Shown here: piece by piece, positions 6,814-11,573 of the stretch | How positions within the stretch are numbered: the first letter of the stretch is position 1 | How the letters are laid out: each line of letters starts with the position of its first letter | Origin: Campylobacteraceae bacterium | GTDB lineage: Bacteria > Campylobacterota > Campylobacteria > Campylobacterales > Sulfurovaceae | DNA length: 11,573 nt | Reading direction: 5' to 3' | NCBI GenBank assembly: GCA_027023325.1 | Contig: JALVVQ010000154.1 | Location: forward strand, 1-11,573 | Position numbers and translations under genes: made by a program | Notes under the pieces: model-generated | Seen by the model: only the letters and a program-made list of their open reading frames with translations | Database searches by the model: none | What the model was told of the DNA's origin: nothing

Positions 6814-7395
6814 ATGAAAAAAGTAATTTTAGGTCTATTGGCGACGGCGGCACTGTTGGTGCTGAGTGGATGTAGTGGTGCGGGTGCGGCTGAGGGTGAT
6901 AGGGTCGTTGTCGTCAATCATTATGAGACTCAAGTATCCGATAGTGTCACGACGACAGGAACGGTGACTGGGACGATGACAGAGCCTGAAACAGAGACAG
7001 TGGTAGTGACAGAACCCGAGGTAGTAGAGGTGGCAGAGGAAGTAACAGATGAGGTGACGGTATCCGAGAGCCTGCCAGAAGTAGATATCCTCAATCTAGA
7101 TGATGGCTATACCATCGAGGGCTTTAGCGACTATGGCAATGGTGTGGTATTGCGCTTTTATGAGGGGCGCTATAGCTATGAGCGTACCGATGAAGATGGC
7201 GTAGTGCGCGAGTTTTTTAGTGGCTATTTTGCGTTGCAAAACGGTGCGATCAAGATCTATTTTGGCGATGATGATGGGGGCGGCTATGCCATCGAGACCC
7301 ACAACGGATTTTTAGAAGAGGGCTACTTTTATGATATTGCAGGTGTTAGGGATGACATTACGATAGCTTCGATCTATAGAAGTGGAGCACTGTAA
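6814..7395 (+). CDS. Predicted lipoprotein with T/V/E-rich linker and paralogous C-terminal domain
   Basis: Named family not recognised. The 193-residue product has a lipoprotein signal with lipobox VLSGC (Cys20), then about 60 residues of low-complexity Thr/Val/Glu-rich sequence (about 34-88) that looks like an extended spacer. A C-terminal domain (90-193) repeats the order of motifs in the 6235-6639 product: VDIL-x-L-xx-GYxIxG, VVLRF, FSGYF, YAIET and YDI. The shared domain and similar signal peptides make the pair tandem paralogues; this copy has gained the long acidic linker. There are no cysteines apart from Cys20. AAGGAG lies 6 bases before the ATG, a strong start. It is expected to be lipid-anchored, with the linker holding the domain away from the membrane. 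Role unknown. Confidence 0.85.
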   Translation: MKKVILGLLATAALLVLSGCSGAGAAEGDRVVVVNHYETQVSDSVTTTGTVTGTMTEPETETVVVTEPEVVEVAEEVTDEVTVSESLPEVDILNLDDGYTIEGFSDYGNGVVLRFYEGRYSYERTDEDGVVREFFSGYFALQNGAIKIYFGDDDGGGYAIETHNGFLEEGYFYDIAGVRDDITIASIYRSGAL

Positions 7396-7401
7396 CCATA
7401 C

Positions 7402-7413
7402 TTTTGGTAAAAT
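7402..7413 (+). promoter_or_regulatory. -10-like box before the repeat-protein gene
   Basis: TTTTGG precedes TAAAAT (7408-7413), which continues ATCTC. The 11-mer TAAAATATCTC is identical to that upstream of alaS (8604-8614), and TTTTGGTA resembles the prfB/panC palindrome. It is very close to the start (17 bases before 7431), so a transcript from it would have almost no leader beyond the Shine-Dalgarno. Confidence 0.35.
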
Positions 7414-7430
7414 ATCTCAAAGGAGTATGA

Positions 7431-7997
7431 ATGATGAAATCTATAGTTCGGTTGGTGTTATTGGGCACATTGGTCTTTTGGGGTACGGCGACTTATGCTA
7501 AAGGAAGCCTTGACTATCGAGCAGGATACAATGATGGCTGTTCCAGTAGCAGAGGGCACTATACCCGCAGTGCCTACAAATATCGCCATTCCAGCTCTTA
7601 TCATAGCGGATGGCGTAAGGGCAAACGCAGCTGCACTAGACATGGAACCTCCAAACGCAAGGCACATCGTACACGCCAGTACCATACAAAAAGTTGCAAC
7701 ACAGAGGCACCGTGGGTCGCATTTCAGCATGGTTGGGATGATGGATATCGCTCTGCCAAGGGGCAATATCGCCGCAACAGCCGTGGCTGTGCATCGTATC
7801 GCTACGGCTGGGTTAGTGGATACCGCTCCTGTCACTGTGCAGAGCTACGTAGACCAGATAGCTATGTAGAAGGGTATCATGATGGATGCACAAGCAGAGC
7901 AGGGGGTGAAACGATCATAGAAGAGGGCTACTATCAGACCTCACTTCGCTACCACAAAGGCTGGAGGCAGGGCCACAATGACTGCCAAGATAGATAA
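7431..7997 (+). CDS. Secreted Tyr/Gly/Cys-rich protein with three internal repeats
   Basis: Named family not recognised. The 188-residue product starts with a Sec signal peptide, likely cut after TYA (residue 23). The mature part is basic and holds three divergent repeats of about 40 residues (roughly 29-68, 98-134 and 145-185). Their common plan is [YF]xxG[YW]xDG[CY]xSxxG near the start and Y(x1-2)GWxxGxxxC at the end. Examples are AGYNDGC and YHSGWRKG in repeat 1, HGWDDGYRS and YGWVSG in repeat 2, and EGYHDGC and YHKGWRQG in repeat 3. Cysteines at 37, 68, 153 and 185 sit at equivalent repeat positions and suggest disulfides; repeat 2 has Tyr106 in place of the first Cys. A Lys/Arg/His-rich link joins repeats 1 and 2. 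AAGGAG precedes ATG 7431 by 5 bases; the adjacent ATG 7434 is equally possible. It probably acts in the periplasm or outside the cell. Confidence 0.8.
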   Translation: MMKSIVRLVLLGTLVFWGTATYAKGSLDYRAGYNDGCSSSRGHYTRSAYKYRHSSSYHSGWRKGKRSCTRHGTSKRKAHRTRQYHTKSCNTEAPWVAFQHGWDDGYRSAKGQYRRNSRGCASYRYGWVSGYRSCHCAELRRPDSYVEGYHDGCTSRAGGETIIEEGYYQTSLRYHKGWRQGHNDCQDR

Positions 7998-8018
7998 CAG
8001 GAGTGACCTGATTTTTTT
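7998..8018 (+). terminator. Weak possible terminator after the repeat-protein gene
   Basis: CAGG (7998-8001) and CCTG (8007-8010) pair around a 5-base loop directly after the stop codon, followed by A and seven T (8012-8018). The T-run fits, but the 4-bp stem is short for an intrinsic terminator. Confidence 0.35.
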
Positions 8019-8085
8019 CTGTTGTGCGCCGCTAAAGACTAAAATGTTGTATTCATAGCGGTACTGTCACGTTAGGTTAGAGTAT

Positions 8086-8277
8086 CTATATCTGAACAGA
8101 ACACTCTGTTGGAGTAGACTGGAAATTTTTCTGAATAGAGATAGTCATCTCTGTACTATATTCTTCTTGGTACTTCAATTGGTTTACTATCTTGTAGGTA
8201 AGAAACCTTTTTCTTTCTATAACCATATACATCATAAGTATCACCGCCAAAGTACTGTAAAAGTAGATTAAAAACAT
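8086..8277 (-). CDS. 63-residue single-span membrane protein downstream of the riboswitch
   Basis: No family recognised. The product begins with a hydrophobic helix (about residues 2-20, FLIYFYSTLAVILMMYMVI) followed at once by basic ERKR. This predicts one membrane span with the C-terminal 40 residues in the cytoplasm. The tail is polar (residues 30-63) with one Cys near the end. Support for a real gene: a GAGGAG Shine-Dalgarno (8289-8284) is 6 bases from the ATG at 8277; a complete promoter, aptamer and terminator region precedes it on the same strand; and no other gene lies in that direction before the convergent 3' end at 7997. A GTG at 8280 is in frame but only 3 bases from the Shine-Dalgarno. 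Its likely control is by a cyclic-dinucleotide-type riboswitch. A role in motility, surface or second-messenger responses is possible, but nothing in the protein shows it. Confidence 0.6.
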   Translation of the reverse strand: MFLIYFYSTLAVILMMYMVIERKRFLTYKIVNQLKYQEEYSTEMTISIQKNFQSTPTECSVQI

Positions 8278-8327
8278 CACACACTCCTCGTTGTAAGATT
8301 ACGACATTAAATAATAATTTACAAGAG

Positions 8328-8379
8328 AAAAAGTGAATAGTGGGAAAGCATCATCAGGAAGATAATACTATACACTATT
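8328..8379 (-). terminator. Riboswitch expression platform: intrinsic terminator competing with the aptamer P1
   Basis: In transcript order, AAUAGUG (8379-8373) pairs with CACUAUU (8342-8336) as a 7-bp outer stem. Inside it, AGUAUUAUC (8369-8361) pairs with GAUGAUGCU (8355-8347), nine pairs including two G-U, with loop UUCCU. Three bases after the outer stem comes UUUUU (8332-8328). The 5' strand of the outer stem overlaps the 3' strand of the aptamer closing helix (CAAUA, 8380-8376), so the two structures exclude each other. Confidence 0.7.
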
Positions 8380-8455
8380 GGTAACCCGGCTAACTCCAAA
8401 TTGGAGTCCCGTGGTTTTCCGTCCCTATCTCGCGACAAGTTTGGCTTTTTCAATA
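8376..8455 (-). promoter_or_regulatory. GEMM-I-like (cyclic di-GMP-I class) riboswitch aptamer
   Basis: Read on the minus strand, the parts occur in the order and spacing of the V. cholerae Vc2 aptamer. CAAAC leads into a 6-bp stem CUUGUC/GAUAGG capped by a GNRA tetraloop, GCGA (8433-8430). GACGGAAAACCACGGG (8423-8408) follows; the family form is GACGCAAAGCCACGGG. Then comes a hairpin with ACUCC/GGAGU arms (8407-8393), and finally AGCCGGGUUACC (8391-8380), a near-invariant family ending. UAUUG (8455-8451) with CAAUA (8380-8376) can close P1. Relative to Vc2 numbering recalled from memory, A47 and C92 are kept, but the base before CAAAC (G20 in Vc2) is C. G49 to A turns a G-U into an A-U pair. 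Class assignment is fairly firm, the ligand is not. Confidence 0.75.
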
Positions 8456-8481
8456 CCGTATATCTGAAATGTCGTATCTAT

Positions 8482-8511
8482 AGTATAGCATAAAATCTAG
8501 TAAAATGTCAA
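8482..8511 (-). promoter_or_regulatory. Sigma70-type promoter of the riboswitch transcript
   Basis: On the minus strand a perfect TTGACA (8511-8506) is followed after 18 bases by TATACT (8487-8482). Transcription would begin near 8475, about 20 bases before the aptamer closing stem. It is the best-formed promoter in the window and the only one with a consensus -35. Confidence 0.75.
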
Positions 8512-8547
8512 TATGTAGAGAAGCAAAATGTGAATATTGGATCGTAT

Positions 8548-8593
8548 GGTTATACTGAGTTGTCTCTATAGAAGCTATCAACTCCGGATAACC
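8548..8593. repeat. 46-base imperfect dyad upstream of alaS
   Basis: GGTTATACTGAGTTG (8548-8562) and CAACTCCGGATAACC (8579-8593) are inverted copies matching at 13 of 15 positions, around a 16-base spacer that itself holds the palindrome TCTATAGA (8565-8572). It lies just upstream of the alaS -10 box, and neither side has a T-run. It could be an operator or the remains of a small element. Confidence 0.5.
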
Positions 8594-8603
8594 ACAATTT
8601 AGC

Positions 8604-8609
8604 TAAAAT
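8604..8609 (+). promoter_or_regulatory. Probable alaS -10 box
   Basis: TAAAAT follows AATTTAGC and precedes ATCTC, 28 bases before the alaS ATG. The surrounding 11-mer is shared with the upstream region of the 7431 gene. No -35 is evident; the dyad at 8548-8593 occupies that zone. Confidence 0.5.
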
Positions 8610-8636
8610 ATCTCCACTTTATTTCAGGACAGATTT

Positions 8637-11210
8637 ATGGATATCAGAAAACTATTTTTAGACTATTTTCAAGAGAGAGGACATGCACTTGTGCCTAGCT
8701 CTACTCTCGTACCGGAGGATCCTACGCTGATGTTTACCAATGCAGGTATGGTACAGTTCAAGCGTATCTTTACCGGTGAAGAATCCATCCCAAATCTCCC
8801 ACGCGCTACCTCGTCGCAGACCTGCCTCAGAGCTGGAGGAAAGCATAATGATCTGGACAATGTCGGCTATACTGCCAGACATCACACGCTGTTCGAGATG
8901 CTGGGAAACTTCTCTTTCGCAGATTACTTCAAAGAGGATGCGATCGCCTATGCCTGGGAGTTTATCACTTCTGAGAAGTATTTGAATTTACCCGTTGAGA
9001 ATCTATGGGTAACGGTACATGACTCTGATGATGAAGCAGAAAAGATTTGGAGTAAACATATAGCCAAAGAGCGCATTATACGTTTTGGAGATAAGGATAA
9101 TTTTTGGCAAATGGGAGACACTGGACCATGTGGGCCATGTTCTGAAATCTTTTATGATCAAGGGGAAGAACACTTTAATACTCCAGAAGACAGAATGGGT
9201 GGAGAGGGTGATAGATTTTTAGAAATCTGGAATCTTGTATTTATGCAGTACTTCCGTGACGAGACAGGCACACTCAACCCACTTCCTAAACCTAGCATTG
9301 ACACAGGTATGGGACTGGAGCGTGTAGTAGCGATAAAAGAGGGTAAACTCAACAACTATCACTCTTCACTCTTTATGCCATTTTTAGCTCGCATTGGTGA
9401 ACTTGTAGGTACGAAGTATGACTTTGATGCGGACAACTCTGCCTCTTACAGAGTGATTGCAGATCACTTGCGTTCATGTTCTTTCTTGCTTGCACAAGGC
9501 GTAAACTTCGACAAAGAGGGGCGTGGGTATGTACTTCGTCGTATTATGCGTCGTGCGATTCGTCATGGATACCTGCTAGGACTACGTGAGCCGTTTATGT
9601 ATAAACTTGTAGATGTTCTAGTCGAGACTATGGGTGAGCAGTATGACTACTTAGTGAATAAATCAGAAGCCATTAAAACGTCTATGAAAATGGAAGAAGA
9701 GCGTTTCTTTATGACCATAGAAGCGGGGATTAAACTCTTTAATGAGGAGCTTAAAAATACTTCTGATGTCTTTAATGGTGAAGTAGCCTTTAAACTCTAC
9801 GATACATATGGTTTTCCTCTTGATTTGACTGAAGATATGCTTCGTGAGAAAGAGATAAAGCTAGACATGGATGCCTTTAATGCTAAGATGGATGCACAAA
9901 AAGCACAGTCTAAAGCAGGTTGGAAAGGTACGGGAGACGCTGCTACTACAGGTGACTTTAAAGCCCTCAAGGAGCAGTTTGGTCTCAACACTTTTGTGGG
10001 GTACGAGCGCATCAAAGCCACTAGCAGGGTGCTGGCACTGCTGGATGAGAATTTCAAACAAGTGAACAGCATTGATGGCAGAGGCTGGGTGCTGCTGGAG
10101 CAGACGCCTTTTTATGCTGAGTCAGGTGGACAAGTCGGGGACAGGGGTGAATTAGGAATTAGGAATGAGGAATTAGGAATTAAGGTGCTGGATACCAAAA
10201 AGTTTCTTGATATGAACCTCTCGGAAGTCGAAGGAAAACTCTCTGTCGGTGATGAGGTGGAGGCGGTCGTGGATGGTTCTCGTGCCGAAATTGAAAAGCA
10301 TCACTCGGCTACGCATCTGCTGCATGCAGCACTCAGGGCTGTGTTGGGAGAGCATATTGCTCAGGCAGGCTCACTCAATGATGACAAGCGACTGCGTTTT
10401 GACTTTTCTCATCCCAAGGCGATGACAGCGGAAGAGATCGCTGCCGTAGAGACTTGGGTTAATGATAAGATTGTCCGGGCCATTCCTCGCAAAACGGCGG
10501 TGATGGGTGCAGAGGAAGCGAAGCACTCAGGGGCTATCGCACTGTTTGGTGAGAAGTATGGTGATGAGGTGCGAGTGGTCAGTTTCGACAAGGCTTCTGT
10601 GGAGCTGTGTGGTGGTACCCATGTGGACAATGCCGCACAGATCGGGCTTTTTATGATCAGCAAAGAGAGTGGGGTGAGTGCTGGAGTGAGGCGGATCGAA
10701 GCAGTCTGTGGCAATGCTGCTATCGAGGCAGTCAGCGTGCTGCGCAGTGAGTTGGGAGAGATCCATTCGGTACTCAAAAATCAAGATGCTCTTGCCGGAA
10801 TTTCTCGGCTCAAAGAGGAGGTCAAGAGCCTCAAAGGTGAGCTCAAATCCGTACTTAGCAGCAGCAAAAAAGAGCTGACTGCTTCTGAAGTAAATGGCGT
10901 GACAGTGATCGTCGAAGCAGTCGAAGCTGGTGATATCAAGGAGCTGATCGACGAAGCGAAAAACAAGTATGCCCAGATCGCGATCATGCTCTTTCAGCAA
11001 AAGGGAGAGAAGGTACTGCTCGCAGCAGGAAGCAAAGATTGCGATGTGAAAGCAGGTGACTGGATCAAGTCTATCGCACCGATCGTAGGAGGCGGTGGCG
11101 GTGGTCGTCCTGACTTTGCCCAAGCTGGAGGGAAAGACCCCAGCAAGATACAGACAGCACTCGAAGAGGCAAAAACCTATCTCATAGAGGTGCTTGAGGG
11201 TAGCAACTAA
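8637..11210 (+). CDS. alaS: Alanyl-tRNA synthetase
   Basis: AlaRS charges tRNA-Ala with alanine and hydrolyses mischarged Ser- or Gly-tRNA-Ala. The 857-residue product is full length for bacteria (E. coli 876). The class II aminoacylation domain shows TSSQTCLRAGGKHNDL (58-73) and HHTLFEMLGNFSF (82-94). The editing domain keeps its zinc-site residues: His556 and His560 in HSATHLL, and Cys658 and His662 in CGGTH. The C-Ala domain ends with GGGGGGRPDFAQAGGKDP. The ATG at 8637 has AGGAC 6 bases upstream. Two oddities: residues 505-515 are encoded by a heptanucleotide repeat array, giving ELGI twice; and the part from about 8975 to 9980 is AT-richer than the ends of the gene. In hand-counted 60-base samples, GC is 31 at 8821, 22 at 9001, 21 at 9721, 34 at 10561 and 29 at 10861. 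maf follows with one base between stop and start. Confidence 0.98.
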   Translation: MDIRKLFLDYFQERGHALVPSSTLVPEDPTLMFTNAGMVQFKRIFTGEESIPNLPRATSSQTCLRAGGKHNDLDNVGYTARHHTLFEMLGNFSFADYFKEDAIAYAWEFITSEKYLNLPVENLWVTVHDSDDEAEKIWSKHIAKERIIRFGDKDNFWQMGDTGPCGPCSEIFYDQGEEHFNTPEDRMGGEGDRFLEIWNLVFMQYFRDETGTLNPLPKPSIDTGMGLERVVAIKEGKLNNYHSSLFMPFLARIGELVGTKYDFDADNSASYRVIADHLRSCSFLLAQGVNFDKEGRGYVLRRIMRRAIRHGYLLGLREPFMYKLVDVLVETMGEQYDYLVNKSEAIKTSMKMEEERFFMTIEAGIKLFNEELKNTSDVFNGEVAFKLYDTYGFPLDLTEDMLREKEIKLDMDAFNAKMDAQKAQSKAGWKGTGDAATTGDFKALKEQFGLNTFVGYERIKATSRVLALLDENFKQVNSIDGRGWVLLEQTPFYAESGGQVGDRGELGIRNEELGIKVLDTKKFLDMNLSEVEGKLSVGDEVEAVVDGSRAEIEKHHSATHLLHAALRAVLGEHIAQAGSLNDDKRLRFDFSHPKAMTAEEIAAVETWVNDKIVRAIPRKTAVMGAEEAKHSGAIALFGEKYGDEVRVVSFDKASVELCGGTHVDNAAQIGLFMISKESGVSAGVRRIEAVCGNAAIEAVSVLRSELGEIHSVLKNQDALAGISRLKEEVKSLKGELKSVLSSSKKELTASEVNGVTVIVEAVEAGDIKELIDEAKNKYAQIAIMLFQQKGEKVLLAAGSKDCDVKAGDWIKSIAPIVGGGGGGRPDFAQAGGKDPSKIQTALEEAKTYLIEVLEGSN
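10149..10183 (+). repeat. Five tandem heptamers inside alaS
   Basis: The units are GAATTAG, GAATTAG, GAATGAG, GAATTAG and GAATTAA. They encode residues 505-515 plus part of 516 of AlaRS, directly after the conserved SGGQVGDRGE segment. Three units make 21 bases, so only changes of three copies keep the frame. The unit matches the heptamer at 6730-6750 (minus strand) in 6 of 7 positions. Confidence 0.85.
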
Positions 11211-11211
11211 A

Positions 11212-11573
11212 GTGATCTGCCTATGTTCCGGCTCTGAGAGTAGAGCGCTGTTGCTGCGCAAGTTTGGTGTGGATTTTACACAAAGAGCAGTGGAGTTCAA
11301 TGAAGATCAGATTACCACAACCCTTGCCAAAGACTTTGTCTATACTGCGAGCAAAGGCAAACTTGAAGCAGCTGTCAGGGCATTTGGACTGGAGCAGCCA
11401 CTTCTGTGTGCCGATACGGTAATCGCTGCAGCCGATGGAATAATCCTGCGTAAAGCCAGAGACATCGAGGAGGCAAGACGCATCCTCATGATCCAGAGTG
11501 GTGCAACTATCTCTATCGTCTCCTCTCTTCACTTTAGATCAAAACAACGACTCTTTGCCGATATTTCAGCTAC
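11212..11573 (+). CDS. maf: Maf-family nucleotide pyrophosphatase, C-terminus beyond window
   Basis: Maf proteins hydrolyse nucleoside triphosphates (dTTP, UTP and modified forms) to monophosphates, a house-cleaning role; older names call them septum formation inhibitors. The 120 complete residues show the N-terminal phosphate-binding pattern CSGSESRALLLRKFG (5-19), the FVYTASKGK helix (42-50) and the catalytic-type CADTV with Asp68. About 60-70 residues should lie past the window end. The start is inferred as GTG 11212, one base after the alaS stop, because the conserved CSGSESR motif begins four codons later and no in-frame ATG fits. GAGGG at 11196-11200 is a distant Shine-Dalgarno, so translational coupling to alaS is likely. 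As I recall, an alaS-maf pair is common in Campylobacterota. The motif after ADT (ILRKARD) is looser than the usual LGKP. Confidence 0.9.
   Translation, partial: MICLCSGSESRALLLRKFGVDFTQRAVEFNEDQITTTLAKDFVYTASKGKLEAAVRAFGLEQPLLCADTVIAAADGIILRKARDIEEARRILMIQSGATISIVSSLHFRSKQRLFADISA

Noticed and set aside
7458..7869. Open frames of about 125 codons on both strands within the secreted-protein gene
   Set aside because: The chosen frame has a Shine-Dalgarno, a signal peptide and internal repeats; the others have none.
8380..8455. T-box or ribosomal-protein-style leader acting on alaS
   Set aside because: The structured RNA and its promoter lie on the minus strand, pointing away from alaS; no T-box sequence is seen on the plus strand.
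10527..11300. 257-codon open frame opposite alaS and maf
   Set aside because: The plus strand encodes the AlaRS editing and C-Ala domains and the Maf N-terminus; no independent evidence for the antisense frame.
1..11573. CRISPR array, tRNA or rRNA genes, insertion sequence or prophage
   Set aside because: I saw no regularly spaced repeats of CRISPR length, no tRNA cloverleaf or rRNA core sequence, and no transposase or phage protein motifs.

Overview
The window looks like chromosome from a Campylobacterota (Epsilonproteobacteria) member, most like the Sulfurovum/Sulfurimonas side. Three things suggest this: the RF2 N-terminus and its lack of a programmed frameshift, the ftsW-murG and alaS-maf pairings, and promoters that are mainly a -10 box behind a T-rich stretch. 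GC content looks close to even in most genes, well above Campylobacter or Helicobacter. The genus is an inference; no 16S gene or other marker is present.

Layout. 1-847 (minus) is prfB (RF2), cut by the window edge. A short divergent region follows (848-1006), holding inverted repeats and a palindromic shared promoter. panC (1007-1831, plus) then converges on a class B penicillin-binding protein of the FtsI type (1828-3876, minus), with a 4-base overlap of the 3' ends. The PBP and ftsW (3985-5160, plus) diverge from a second palindromic promoter. murG overlaps ftsW by ATGA (5157-6185). The FtsI-like transpeptidase, FtsW glycosyltransferase and MurG lipid II synthase form a septal peptidoglycan module.

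6186-8000 is an accessory stretch of three small exported proteins. Two are paralogous lipoproteins (6235-6639 and 6814-7395) separated by a 174-base spacer packed with small repeats. The third is a secreted Tyr/Gly/Cys-rich protein with three internal repeats (7431-7997).

8000-8636 has no large gene but holds the most interesting feature, on the minus strand. A consensus-like promoter (8482-8511) is followed by an RNA with the architecture of a GEMM-I (cyclic di-GMP-I class) riboswitch (8376-8455). Next come a terminator hairpin that competes with the aptamer's closing stem (8328-8379), a good Shine-Dalgarno, and a 63-residue single-span membrane protein (8086-8277). One base next to the presumed ligand site differs from the V. 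cholerae Vc2 aptamer, so a variant ligand is possible.

alaS (8637-11210) and the start of maf (11212-, cut by the window end) complete the window. alaS carries an in-frame array of five heptanucleotides inside its coding sequence and an AT-richer central segment.
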